A DNA stretch of 64,000 nt from Eubacterium sp. (GCA_017514785.1 JAFWIO010000019.1:1-64000), one strand, 5' to 3'. Numbered from the stretch's first letter, positions 29,301 through 37,394 are shown. Notes: a model not told the origin generated them from the sequence alone. Program-made: numbers and translations.

Positions 29301-29675
29301 GCTCCTACACAGGCTCCTACACAGGCTCCTACTCAGAAGCCAACAGTAACTCCTGTTACTACAAAGGCTCCAGTAGTAGCTAAACCAGGTAAGGCTACAG
29401 TTAAGAAAGCTGTTAAGAAGAAATCAGCTAAGAAGATTAAAGTAACTCTTAAGAAGGTTGCTGGTGCTTCTAAGTATCAGGTAGCTGTTTACAAGACAAA
29501 GAAGAATGCTAAGAAGAACAAGAAAGCTATCGTTAAGAAGATGGTTACAAAACTTAAAGTAACTATTAAGTCTAAGAAGCTAAAAGGCAAGAAGACTGTA
29601 TACGTAAGAGCTAGAGCTTGGAACACAGCAGGATTCGGCGCTTGGAGTGGAGTTAAGAAATCTAAGAAAAAATAA
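26313..29675 (+). CDS. Secreted modular protein, third of the cluster
   Basis: This 1120-residue secreted protein has a signal peptide (SMAIAVAMVITSLVFVPARVEA), one A-type module (TKVGAWELKATN..LGWSQMSYD), four B-type modules (starts near CWTLNAMF, GLWQLFART, GMELYARMG and GAWTLYAKT), an Ig-like domain of about 85 residues, a short APTQ linker and a very lysine-rich Fn3-like end (YVRARAW..FGAWSGVKK). It has its own promoter and GAGGAGG before the ATG. The modules are more diverged than those of the giant protein and several carry Glu- or Lys-rich insertions. No sortase signal or SLH domain is visible; the basic tail may hold it to anionic wall polymers (inference). Confidence 0.78.
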   Translation: MEKLLRKVVSMAIAVAMVITSLVFVPARVEAKTALPDNTATKVGAWELKATNIADLGWSQMSYDSTGDRLGDTTMYLDNSPNGDWGTVEYGLYARLKNYSANKMEADMPYKLAITINTTNEGTLIAQIEGKEYRIPVEDTGTTTVYSDQFDHDEFASVDTTWDKTLQPTDVTFYFGMFPKDTQINISSAEFVAQDTDWTPVPNTDPDKDPVYAHSGCWTLNAMFSANPTYSLYGKMKYKNNGGSDLDDTTMQVNSSSGFHNSWSVSASLKNYCETVEADGQIGLASGDKYMPTIKVVSNKKTPEDEHGKLQTVMAVISGVVYEFPITAEPGEENVFTVTDPEQAFKYNASKPDVDFELSCLEKGTELTVTEISFEAVDKDWTKVPNEATVNTGLWQLFARTGTTVEEGQWGALSYKTLQPSTSMADTQIKVRSSSGWHNAWATLAMLPNYLEDKGLEVGRTYKPVLTYSSSKATGIDDAGDEKTVLLSIDDNNFMFPLEKGEHKTITLDEFTFEYQKAEKPNDVVFNLDQVEPDTVLNFESLTFQPVNDGWVPIPNKRYTEVGSTGMELYARMGESVQEGSWGKTSYKFDDPSVTDDFSKVQIKTRSTSGWYVTNNPASVVDFPGLAAAKMNEANKYKVRVVINADRTAAQKALDGTGAEGEAKNNIKLVVDGTKEYEFKALPDGEDFALETEEFIYQKNSDDLRLVLDEFTKNATLKVKKIEFIKNEDDPTWVEVPNGTATKVGAWTLYAKTSAPDELWGRMFYANSVDTPTAMGDTTIYAYSTSGWFGARSIRAVLNKYTEGKLIQGKEYCAKIKIKSSEDCYGLDEHGNEKGILVTIDNNDYTIPIYKGEYTYVIPATKPYSNTGADNVQFNLDTLKPTTVVNISEVTFDDPIYYVPDIASMDAVPQINGQVAVSWEQVAGEVYGTINNPGAFEIYVDGTKVGTVKGNERSFTTGILSEGTHTVKVIATMGAQKSTGKELTVEVKKGTDPTTEAPTQAPTQAPTQKPTVTPVTTKAPVVAKPGKATVKKAVKKKSAKKIKVTLKKVAGASKYQVAVYKTKKNAKKNKKAIVKKMVTKLKVTIKSKKLKGKKTVYVRARAWNTAGFGAWSGVKKSKKK

Positions 29676-29742
29676 TTGAATGATTATAAGAGTTAATTGA
29701 TGCAAAGCATTATGTTTTGTAGTTCGAAATAATTCTTACAAT

Positions 29743-29776
29743 AAAGGCCCTCAGATGTTATGTCTGAGGGTCCTTT
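29743..29776 (+). terminator. Hairpin after the third modular protein gene
   Basis: AAAGG-c-CCTCAGA pairs with TCTGAGG-gt-CCTTT around a 6-base loop. The U-tract is poor, so termination may be partial and allow read-through into the MoxR gene. A TATAAT at 29783-29788 may give that gene its own start. Confidence 0.6.
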
Positions 29777-29816
29777 ATATGTTATAATACTAGCAGTGAA
29801 TGTACGGAGGAGAAAT

Positions 29817-30632
29817 ATGGGAAAAACAAAGTTTACAGGAACTGATACATATATTGCTAGTGATGAGTTAATGGCAGCAGTAGATGTGGCAATGCATCTC
29901 GAAAAGCCGCTTCTAATAAAAGGTGAGCCAGGAACTGGTAAAACCATGCTAGCTGATGCTGTGGCAAAAGCACTAGACAAAGATTTATATATTTGGAACA
30001 TTAAGTCAACGACAAAGGCTCAAGATGGTCTTTATGTTTATGATACTGTTCAAAGACTATATGACAGCCAGTTTGGTGGCGAGAGCGTAGATGACATCGG
30101 TCACTACATTAAACTTGGAAAGTTGGGAGAAGCCTTCAAACAAGACGAACAAGTTGTTCTACTTATTGATGAGATTGATAAGGCTGATTTGGAATTCCCT
30201 AACGATTTGCTTTGGGAACTAGATCAGATGGAGTTTTATATTCACGAGACTAAGGAAACTGTAAAGGCTAAGCAGCGTCCTATAGTTATCATTACATCTA
30301 ATGCCGAGAAGGAACTGCCTGACGCATTCCTTCGTCGATGTATTTTCTTCTACATCGAATTCCCAGACAAGGACATGATGAGTCAGATTGTTCACTCGCA
30401 TTTCGAAAACCTAGAAGACCACTTGCTAGAGAAAGCGATGGAGACTTTCTATTGGATTAGAGGGATTAGAGATGTTAGAAAGAAGCCTAGCACATCTGAA
30501 CTTATCGATTGGCTACGAGCTTTGATGGTGGGTGGTTGCGACCCTGACAAGATTCAGCAAGAACTCCCATTCTTAGGTGTTTTAATTAAGAAGGACGAAG
30601 ACCAGGAGCTCGTCAAAGAAATGAACGAATAA
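29817..30632 (+). CDS. MoxR-family AAA+ ATPase
   Basis: This 271-residue ATPase has Walker A GEPGTGKT (36-43), Walker B LLIDEID (115-121), sensor 1 IVIITSN and an arginine finger region DAFLRRC. MoxR proteins act with VWA-domain partners as chaperones that mature or insert metal cofactors into target proteins. The partner gene follows after 12 bases. The ATG at 29817 has GGAGGAG 5 bases upstream; the ORF opens 19 codons earlier without a ribosome site. The target is not evident from the neighbours. Confidence 0.88.
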   Translation: MGKTKFTGTDTYIASDELMAAVDVAMHLEKPLLIKGEPGTGKTMLADAVAKALDKDLYIWNIKSTTKAQDGLYVYDTVQRLYDSQFGGESVDDIGHYIKLGKLGEAFKQDEQVVLLIDEIDKADLEFPNDLLWELDQMEFYIHETKETVKAKQRPIVIITSNAEKELPDAFLRRCIFFYIEFPDKDMMSQIVHSHFENLEDHLLEKAMETFYWIRGIRDVRKKPSTSELIDWLRALMVGGCDPDKIQQELPFLGVLIKKDEDQELVKEMNE

Positions 30633-30644
30633 AGAGAGTATTAA

Positions 30645-31850
30645 ATGTTTTCAGGTTTTTTCTATACACTAAAAGATAATGGAATAAATGTCTCAACTAC
30701 TGAGTGGTTGAGTCTTATGGATGCGCTAGACCAAGATCTTGCGCATTCTAATTTTACGGACTTTTATTATCTTTGTCGCGCGGTCCTAATTAAGTCTGAA
30801 GCCGATTATGATAAGCTAGACAGCGCATTTTTGGAGTATTTTAAAAACATTAAAGAGAACAAGATAAACTTAGATGAGATAAATAAATGGCTCCATAACG
30901 ATGAAAAAGACGCTAAGATGACAAATCCAGAAATGTATCGTGACATGCGTACCAAGCGCGAGGCAAAGGAAGTGCATCGAATGTTTAGAGAGCGTATCGG
31001 CGAACAACACACAGAGCACAACGGCGGCAACTACTGGATAGGAACTGGCGGTGGTTCTGAGTTTGGAAAGAACGGTCATGTGGCTGGAGGTATTCAGTTG
31101 GGTGATAAGGCAGGAATGAAGACTGCCTTTGCCGTACTGGGTGAACGAAGATATAAAGACTTTAGACAAGACAAGAAACTTACGATGAGACAGTTCCAGG
31201 TGGCGTTTAGACAACTCAAGCAGTATTCACGAAAAATGGATTTGCCGAAGACGGAACTTGATATAGACAAAACCGTGGATTCCACATGTAACCAAGGTGG
31301 ATATTTAAAACTAGAATTTGAACAGCCTAGAAAGAACTCGGTAAAGCTTATGCTTTTGTTTGATAGCGGTGGTTCCATGTATCCATACTCATCGCTTTGT
31401 AATGAACTATTCCAGGCGGTGGATAAGGCTAACCACTTTAAGGATGTAAAGACTTACTATTTCCACAACTGCATTTACGCAAAACTCTACAAGAGTCCTG
31501 AGTGCATAAGTGGAGACTGGATAGACACTACATGGGCTTTTAAAAACTACGGCAAAGACTACAAAGTTATAATAGTGGGTGATGCCGGAATGGCTCCAGA
31601 AGAGTTCCTAGATAAAAACGGAAACTACTCTGGACCAAACAACGGATTATCAGGACACGAGTGGATTAAGTGGTTTAAACAAAGATATCCAAACAGCATT
31701 TGGCTAAACCCATCCTTCCACGGAGACTTATCAAGCACATCCTACTGGATGGAGTCTGAGAGATTAATTAGAGAACAGATTGATATGTATCCACTTACTG
31801 TGGATGGTTTAAAGAGAGGGATTAAACAACTAATGGGAGACAAAAAATAA
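30645..31850 (+). CDS. VWA-domain protein (CoxE-like), MoxR partner
   Basis: This 401-residue soluble protein has a C-terminal von Willebrand A domain with a MIDAS-like DSGGSM at 240-245; the usual DxSxS reads D-S-G-G-S, so the second serine is missing. The N-terminal 200 residues are helical and charged, as in CoxE/YehP-type proteins. With the MoxR ATPase it forms the usual two-gene chaperone pair. The final five codons form one arm of a long stem (31836-31899). Confidence 0.82.
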   Translation: MFSGFFYTLKDNGINVSTTEWLSLMDALDQDLAHSNFTDFYYLCRAVLIKSEADYDKLDSAFLEYFKNIKENKINLDEINKWLHNDEKDAKMTNPEMYRDMRTKREAKEVHRMFRERIGEQHTEHNGGNYWIGTGGGSEFGKNGHVAGGIQLGDKAGMKTAFAVLGERRYKDFRQDKKLTMRQFQVAFRQLKQYSRKMDLPKTELDIDKTVDSTCNQGGYLKLEFEQPRKNSVKLMLLFDSGGSMYPYSSLCNELFQAVDKANHFKDVKTYYFHNCIYAKLYKSPECISGDWIDTTWAFKNYGKDYKVIIVGDAGMAPEEFLDKNGNYSGPNNGLSGHEWIKWFKQRYPNSIWLNPSFHGDLSSTSYWMESERLIREQIDMYPLTVDGLKRGIKQLMGDKK

Positions 31851-31899
31851 CGGGGGTGCAAACGATTGTTAGTGCGCGCCCTTGTTATTTTTTGTCTCC
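31836..31899 (+). terminator. Long-stem terminator that includes the end of the VWA gene
   Basis: GGAGACAAAAAATAAC (31836-31851, containing the stop codon) pairs without mismatch with 31884-31899. Inside lies a GC-rich part with loop motif AAACGATT-gtt-AGTGC, close to the loop at 11152-11166. Confidence 0.75.
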
Positions 31900-31944
31900 A
31901 TAATATGTTATAATTAAATCATTAAACGAACGGAGGAAATGAAT

Positions 31945-32562
31945 ATGGATAACAAGGCGTTATATAAATTATCATATGGAGTTTTTGTTTTGGGCACAAC
32001 TGCGGGTGATAAGATGAATGCTTGTATAACAAATACTGCTATGCAGGTAGCATCAAATCCAGACAGAATTGCGATTTGTTGTATCAACGCAAACTACACA
32101 TGCGAATTGATTAAGGAGAGTGGAACTTTTGCACTTACTCTTTTGGATCAGACTTGTACGTTTGAAACAATCAGTCACTTTGGTTTCCAGTCAGGAAGAG
32201 ATGTGAACAAGTTTGAATCACTAACACCTCAACTTGATGTAAATGGAAATCCTTATCTTGGATATCAATCTTGTGCAGTGCTTAGCGGCAAAGTAGTAGA
32301 CAGTATGGATTTGGGAAGTCATACTATGTTTATTGCAGAGCTAGATGATATGAAAGTGTTGAGTGACAATGCACCACTTACATACGCAGATTACCATGCA
32401 AATGTTAAGCCTAAACAGGAGATTAAAACTGACAAAAAGATCGTTGGTTGGAGATGTAAAATCTGCGGATATGTTTACAAAGAAGCTGAGATGCCAGACG
32501 ACTACAAATGCCCAATGTGCGGACATCCTAAGGAAGATTTTGAGCCGATTTATGAGGACTAA
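31945..32562 (+). CDS. Flavin reductase-rubredoxin fusion (Hrb-like)
   Basis: This 205-residue protein joins an N-terminal FMN-binding flavin reductase domain (about 1-150; LSYGVFVLGT..NACITNTAMQV) to a C-terminal rubredoxin with two CxxC knuckles (CKICGYVY, CPMCGHP). This matches the high molecular weight rubredoxin of acetogens, which uses NAD(P)H to reduce flavodiiron proteins that remove oxygen or nitric oxide. The flavodiiron partner is not in the window. ATG 31945 is 8 bases after GGAGG; ATG 31939 would be only 2 bases away. Confidence 0.88.
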   Translation: MDNKALYKLSYGVFVLGTTAGDKMNACITNTAMQVASNPDRIAICCINANYTCELIKESGTFALTLLDQTCTFETISHFGFQSGRDVNKFESLTPQLDVNGNPYLGYQSCAVLSGKVVDSMDLGSHTMFIAELDDMKVLSDNAPLTYADYHANVKPKQEIKTDKKIVGWRCKICGYVYKEAEMPDDYKCPMCGHPKEDFEPIYED

Positions 32563-32663
32563 AAGGTGTTATTTTTCGCATAAAATAGGGTAAAATATTT
32601 GCACCAAAAATATAATATATTTGCTTGTATTTTTGGGTAAAGTTATGTATTATAAAGGTACAA

Positions 32664-32780
32664 AGAGTTCCGTGCGACTGGCGGATAAGTGGAGAAAAAC
32701 CACGAGGGAGCACGGAAAAATGAAGTCGACCGCCTGGGCAAAGAAGAAAGAAGGAGAAAAAGCCCGGGCGGTCTTTTTCT
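32664..32780 (+). ncRNA. ZTP riboswitch (pfl motif) with terminator
   Basis: The leader shows the conserved pfl elements: CGTGCGACTGGCGG, a helix GTGG-agaaaaa-CCAC, GAGGGAGCACGG, and after a linker CCGCCTGGGC. The last segment is also the 5' arm of a strong terminator, GACCGCCTGGGC (32728-32739) pairing with GCCCGGGCGGTC (32762-32773) followed by TTTTT. ZTP or ZMP builds up when 10-formyl-THF is short; binding should block the terminator and let the IMP synthesis genes be read. Confidence 0.93.
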
Positions 32781-32801
32781 GCGCAAATTTGGAGGGAAAA
32801 T

Positions 32802-33509
32802 ATGAAATCATTATTTGACGAAGTTGCAAACAACGCGTATCCAGGAAGAGGTATCGTGATTGGTACTTCACCAGATGGCACAAAGGCTATCACTGGATAT
32901 TTTATTATGGGAAGAAGTGAGAATTCTAGAAACAGAATTTTCGTGGAAGAAGGAGAAGGCATTAGAACTGAAGCCTTTGACCCAGCAAAACTAGAAGATC
33001 CAAGCCTTATCATTTATGCACCAGTTAGAGTGAGAGGCAACGATACAATCGTTACAAACGGAGATCAGACTGACACAGTTTATGACTTGATGGCAGAAGG
33101 AAAGACATTTGAAGAGGCCTTAAGAACTCGTGAGTTTGAACCAGATGCTCCAAACTACACACCAAGAATTTCAGGTGTTATGCATGTGGCAGATGGCAAG
33201 TTCTCATATGAAATGTCAATTCTAAAGAGCGACAATGGAAACCCAGATTGCTGTAACAGATACACATTCAGTTACGACAAGCCAGTGGCAGGTGAGGGTA
33301 GATTTATCCACACTTACAAACACGATGGAAACCCACTTCCAAGTTTTGATGGAGAACCTACACTAGTGGAAATGGTTGATGATATTAACGAGTTTACAGA
33401 GAAACTTTGGGACAACCTAAACGGTGAAAACAAAGTAAGTTTGTTTGTTAGATACATCGACATAAAGACTGGCGAGTACGAGACAAAGATTGTTAATAAG
33501 AACAAATAA
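32802..33509 (+). CDS. IMP cyclohydrolase, PurO-like
   Basis: This 235-residue protein resembles the PurO type of IMP cyclohydrolase, first known in archaea: AYPGRGIVIG near the start, FIMGRSENSRNR, YAPVRV, NGDQTD and the central PNYTPRISG. It would close the ring of FAICAR to give IMP, the last step of purine synthesis. A classical PurH carries both final activities in one bifunctional chain; here the two are separate genes. It is the first gene behind the ZTP riboswitch, with GGAGGG before the ATG. Confidence 0.87.
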   Translation: MKSLFDEVANNAYPGRGIVIGTSPDGTKAITGYFIMGRSENSRNRIFVEEGEGIRTEAFDPAKLEDPSLIIYAPVRVRGNDTIVTNGDQTDTVYDLMAEGKTFEEALRTREFEPDAPNYTPRISGVMHVADGKFSYEMSILKSDNGNPDCCNRYTFSYDKPVAGEGRFIHTYKHDGNPLPSFDGEPTLVEMVDDINEFTEKLWDNLNGENKVSLFVRYIDIKTGEYETKIVNKNK

Positions 33510-33544
33510 TTAAAGATAAATTGTAAATAAAGCGAGGGAAAACA

Positions 33545-34720
33545 ATGAAAGAATTAGAATTAAAGTATGGATGTAATCCAAACCAGAAGCCATCACGCAT
33601 TTATATGAAAGAGGGCGAACTTCCAATCAAAGTTTTGAATGGTAAGCCAGGATATATCAACTTCCTAGATGCGTTTAATGGATGGCAGTTAGTAAGAGAA
33701 CTTAAGAAAGCTACAGGAATGCCTGCAGCTACATCATTCAAGCACGTGTCTCCAGCAGGAGCAGCAGTTGGTCAGCCACTTAGTGATATTGAGTCAAAGA
33801 TTTACTGGGTAGATGATCTAGGTGAACTATCCCCTTTAGCTTGCGCTTATGCTAGAGCAAGAGGTGCTGATAGAATGTCATCATATGGTGACTTTATCGC
33901 ACTATCTGATGTGTGTGATGTTTCAACAGCAGCAGTTATCAAGAGAGAATTCTCAGACGGTATCATTGCTCCAGGTTATGAGCCAGAAGCACTAGAGATG
34001 CTAAAGGGTAAGAAAAAAGGCTCATATGCTATCATCGAGATTGATCCAAACTACGAGCCAGAAGAGCTTGAGACAAAGGAAGTGTTTGGTATCAGCTTCG
34101 AGCAGGGTAGAAACGAACTAAATATAGACGATGAGTTCTTTGCAAATGTCGTTACAAAGAATAAGGATCTATCAGAGCAAGCTAAGATTGATATGGCAAT
34201 TTCAATGATTACTCTAAAATATACACAGTCTAACTCAGTTTGCTTTGTTAAGAATGGACAGGCTATTGGCGTGGGCGCTGGACAACAGTCAAGAATCCAC
34301 TGCGTGAGACTTGCTGGACAAAAGGCCGACAACTGGCTACTTCGTCAGTCTCCACAGGTACTTAACCTTCCGTTTAGAGACGACATCAAACGTGCAGAGA
34401 GAGATAACGCAATTGATCTTTACATCGGCGAAGAATATATGGACGTATTAAAAGATGGTGAGTGGGAGAGAGTATTTACTGAGAAACCTCCAGTATTCAC
34501 TAAAGAGGAGAAAGAAGAGTGGCTATCACAAGCCGAGGGAATCACACTAGGTTCAGATGCATTCTTCCCATTCTCAGATAATATAGAGAGAGCCAAGAAG
34601 AGTGGCGTTAAATATGTAGCTCAGCCAGGTGGATCAATCAGAGATCAGGATGTAATAGATGCCTGCGACAAATACGATATGGTTATGAGCTTTACAGGAC
34701 TACGTTTATTCCATCACTAA
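33545..34720 (+). CDS. AICAR formyltransferase (PurH-like, transformylase only)
   Basis: This 391-residue protein matches the AICAR transformylase half of PurH: LKYGCNPNQKP at the start, TSFKHVSPAGAA, the SDAFFPFSDNIERA and PGGSIRDQDVIDACD motifs and the final TGLRLFHH. It transfers a formyl group from 10-formyl-THF to AICAR to give FAICAR, which the upstream enzyme cyclises. The IMP cyclohydrolase domain of bifunctional PurH is absent. It shares the ZTP riboswitch transcript. Confidence 0.92.
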   Translation: MKELELKYGCNPNQKPSRIYMKEGELPIKVLNGKPGYINFLDAFNGWQLVRELKKATGMPAATSFKHVSPAGAAVGQPLSDIESKIYWVDDLGELSPLACAYARARGADRMSSYGDFIALSDVCDVSTAAVIKREFSDGIIAPGYEPEALEMLKGKKKGSYAIIEIDPNYEPEELETKEVFGISFEQGRNELNIDDEFFANVVTKNKDLSEQAKIDMAISMITLKYTQSNSVCFVKNGQAIGVGAGQQSRIHCVRLAGQKADNWLLRQSPQVLNLPFRDDIKRAERDNAIDLYIGEEYMDVLKDGEWERVFTEKPPVFTKEEKEEWLSQAEGITLGSDAFFPFSDNIERAKKSGVKYVAQPGGSIRDQDVIDACDKYDMVMSFTGLRLFHH

Positions 34721-34762
34721 GAGTGAAAAACTAATACATGCTCTTAAATGAGAATATAAAGG

Positions 34763-34795
34763 CAGTGTTACCAGTAGGTAGCACTGTTTTTATTT
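34763..34795 (+). terminator. Terminator of the IMP synthesis operon
   Basis: CAGTGTTACC pairs with GGTAGCACTG (one G-T pair) around AGTA, followed by TTTTTATTT. Confidence 0.85.
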
Positions 34796-34802
34796 ACATC
34801 AA

Positions 34803-34847
34803 TTTTACCCCTTAAAATATGGTAAAAAATAATGTTTATGTTATAAT
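34803..34847 (+). promoter_or_regulatory. Promoter region with TTTTACC / GGTAAAA inverted repeat
   Basis: TATAAT at 34842-34847 lies 26 bases before the start of the GDPD gene. Upstream, TTTTACC (34803-34809) and GGTAAAA (34821-34827) form an inverted repeat where the -35 would lie. A similar arrangement precedes the gene at 53440. Confidence 0.5.
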
Positions 34848-34872
34848 ATGAAAGGTTGTGTGGAGATAATTT

Positions 34873-36663
34873 ATGTTTAAGAGAGAAACAGTAAAACACA
34901 TATCAATACTAATCGTTGTAACACTCATTATTACTATGATGAGTGCTTTTGTTTTGCCTAAAAATACAAAGGCAGATGAGGTTGAAACTACAGCAGAGCA
35001 GGAAACTACAGAGCCAACACCTGAAGATCCAGATGAGTACGAATTAGTGGCTCATAGAGGTTTCTCAGGAAACGCTCCTGAAAACTCAATGCCAGCTTTC
35101 CAGAGAGCTGTGGAAGCAGGCTTTAAACACATTGAGCTAGATATCAGAAGATGTAAGGAAAAAGCAGACGGAACAGCTGATTGGGTAATCAGCCATGATG
35201 AAACTTTGAAGAGACTTTGCGGAGTGGATAAAAAAGTTTCAGATATGTATATGGATGAGATTAAAAAATATCCATACAAGACTGGAAACAATCTAAGTCA
35301 GTATGGAACTGTAAAGTTGATTTCTTTGAAAGAACTCATCACATATATGAAAGAATGCAAAGACAAAGGCTTGGGCGTAGACTGGAGAATTGAACTTAAG
35401 AAATTAGAAGATACTGAGAAAGCTCATATAGAGGAAGAAGTGGTTGAGCCATTAGTGGAAGCAGGACTAGAAGATGATGTTACATTTATTTCTTTCTACT
35501 ATTCAAACCTATACAATGCGATTAGAAATCATACAAATATTAAGATTTGCTATTTGGCAGAGATTTTGGAAGAAAAATACTTAGACTATGCGATTGCTCT
35601 TAGAGATAAGTGGCATGCAAATATAAGTACAGTTATTTTTAGAGGATCTACAAACACAACTGACGAAACAGAAATGCAAGCTGCTAGGGATGCAGGATTC
35701 AAACTAGGTGTTTATGTTATAGACAGTAGAGTTATGATGGGCTCTTACTACAGCATGGGAGTCAGATCGTTTACGACAAATGGTGTGGCACCTAGCAGCA
35801 TGTCTGTAAGTTTGATGAAACACCAATATTCGAAGAGTGATTTCACATACAAACTATCGAAGAAGAGTTATACATTTACAAATACAAGAAAGAAACCTAC
35901 GTTCACTATTACTTATGAAGGTGAGGAGTTACTAGAAGGCTTGTGTTATGAGACAAGTTACTCAAATAACAAATACCCAGGAACAGGAATAGCTACAGCT
36001 ACTTTCCTAAGAAACATAAGCGGTGAGAAGGATAAGACTTTTACTATTTCTATGCCAAAGGTTAAGAACTTTGCCGTAGACAAAAATTATTCAACAAGTC
36101 TTAGATACAAATGGACTACTAACACAGATGTAACTGGATACAAAGTTTACCAGTACAATTACAAGACAAAGAAATACAAATGTGTTAAGACAATAAAAAA
36201 TACTGCCACTACAAAAGATGGAGTTATAAAGAAGTTTAAGTTCAAGAAACTTAGCACTGCTAAGAAGTATAGATTTAGAGTTAAGACATATTTGACATAC
36301 AATAAGAAAACTTACAAATCTAGCCCATGTACAGGAAAAACTACTTACACTAAGCCTGCCACAGACAAGGTTGTAAGAATGAGACGTTCGAAGAAGAAAA
36401 AGACTATCTCAGTAGCATTCGGAAGACTTCCTAGAGTAACAGGATACAATGTGAAGATAGCTACAAACAAGAAGTTTACAAAGGGCGTAAAAGTAAAATC
36501 AACCAGAACCAAAAAAGGTTTTGTAGTTATAAGAAAACTAAACAAGAAGAAAACTTACTATGCAAAAGTAAGAGGTTACTTGAAAGTTGGTAGTAAGATT
36601 TACTACGGTGCTTACAGCAAAGTAGTTTACAAAAAAGGAAAGAAATCAAAGAAGAAAAGTTAA
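34873..36663 (+). CDS. Secreted glycerophosphodiester phosphodiesterase with Fn3-like tail
   Basis: This 596-residue protein begins with a signal peptide or membrane anchor (ISILIVVTLIITMMSAFVLP) and a short Thr/Glu/Pro linker, then a GDPD domain at about 55-315. That domain shows VAHRGFSGNAPENS, IELDIRR and WVISHDE, with the usual catalytic His pair and Glu/Asp metal ligands. GDPDs hydrolyse glycerophosphodiesters to glycerol-3-phosphate; outside the cell the substrate could be deacylated phospholipid or teichoic acid. The last 280 residues hold an all-beta domain and two lysine-rich Fn3-like repeats ending GKKSKKKS, as on the modular surface proteins. First gene of an envelope lipid cluster. 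Confidence 0.87.
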   Translation: MFKRETVKHISILIVVTLIITMMSAFVLPKNTKADEVETTAEQETTEPTPEDPDEYELVAHRGFSGNAPENSMPAFQRAVEAGFKHIELDIRRCKEKADGTADWVISHDETLKRLCGVDKKVSDMYMDEIKKYPYKTGNNLSQYGTVKLISLKELITYMKECKDKGLGVDWRIELKKLEDTEKAHIEEEVVEPLVEAGLEDDVTFISFYYSNLYNAIRNHTNIKICYLAEILEEKYLDYAIALRDKWHANISTVIFRGSTNTTDETEMQAARDAGFKLGVYVIDSRVMMGSYYSMGVRSFTTNGVAPSSMSVSLMKHQYSKSDFTYKLSKKSYTFTNTRKKPTFTITYEGEELLEGLCYETSYSNNKYPGTGIATATFLRNISGEKDKTFTISMPKVKNFAVDKNYSTSLRYKWTTNTDVTGYKVYQYNYKTKKYKCVKTIKNTATTKDGVIKKFKFKKLSTAKKYRFRVKTYLTYNKKTYKSSPCTGKTTYTKPATDKVVRMRRSKKKKTISVAFGRLPRVTGYNVKIATNKKFTKGVKVKSTRTKKGFVVIRKLNKKKTYYAKVRGYLKVGSKIYYGAYSKVVYKKGKKSKKKS

Positions 36664-36680
36664 GGAATAGATATTAAATC

Positions 36681-37394
36681 ATGCTGAAGAAATTCGACTG
36701 GAACAAAAAAATATTAAATCTAGTGCCATTTTACGGACTAGTACCAATAGTAATTGCTTTATCATTTAATGTATTTGTGTTTACAGGTACTAGACCTCTC
36801 ACACAACATTTATATCATCACGATATATATTCAAAACTAGATCAGATGATTCCTTTCTGTCCATGGTGGATGATTATTTACGTACTTGCTTTCCCAACTT
36901 GGGCGATAGGCTATATCATGATTTCAAGGGAAGAGAGAAAGATTTGCTATAACATGTTTACAGCAGAAATTATAGCAAAAGCACTAGTGTTAGTTTGTTT
37001 CTTCGTTTATCCAACAGTTATGGTAGATCCACAACACGATCCTGTATTTAGCAGTCAGATACAACACGGATTTATAGGATGGCTTTGTCGTTTTGTATAC
37101 AGCTTTGACGAGCCAAACAACTTATTCCCATCTATTCACTGTTTAGAGAGTTGGTTCGTGTTTAGAGCAGCATTTAGTCTAAAACACGGTGGAGTCAAAT
37201 ATAAAACGTTTATGTTTGTTTCAGCAATACTTGTTTTTGCAAGTGTATTGTTTGTAAAACAACATGTAATAATAGACGTCATTGGCGGAGTAGTAGTAGT
37301 AGAGATTGCATTATTCCTCGCAAAGAAATATAATCTAGGTAGAGTATTTTTTGCACTAGAACGAAAAATAACAGGCAAAAACCAAGAGGAATAA
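36681..37394 (+). CDS. PAP2-family membrane phosphatase-like protein
   Basis: This 237-residue protein has five or six membrane helices and PAP2 motifs: a GTRP segment near 37, FPSIHC for motif 2, and KQHVIIDVIGG for motif 3 with the catalytic His and Asp. PAP2 enzymes remove phosphate from lipids such as phosphatidate, phosphatidylglycerol phosphate or undecaprenyl pyrophosphate, or transfer head groups. The substrate cannot be read from sequence. It lies 17 bases after the GDPD gene and overlaps the next by one base (TAATG). Confidence 0.8.
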   Translation: MLKKFDWNKKILNLVPFYGLVPIVIALSFNVFVFTGTRPLTQHLYHHDIYSKLDQMIPFCPWWMIIYVLAFPTWAIGYIMISREERKICYNMFTAEIIAKALVLVCFFVYPTVMVDPQHDPVFSSQIQHGFIGWLCRFVYSFDEPNNLFPSIHCLESWFVFRAAFSLKHGGVKYKTFMFVSAILVFASVLFVKQHVIIDVIGGVVVVEIALFLAKKYNLGRVFFALERKITGKNQEE

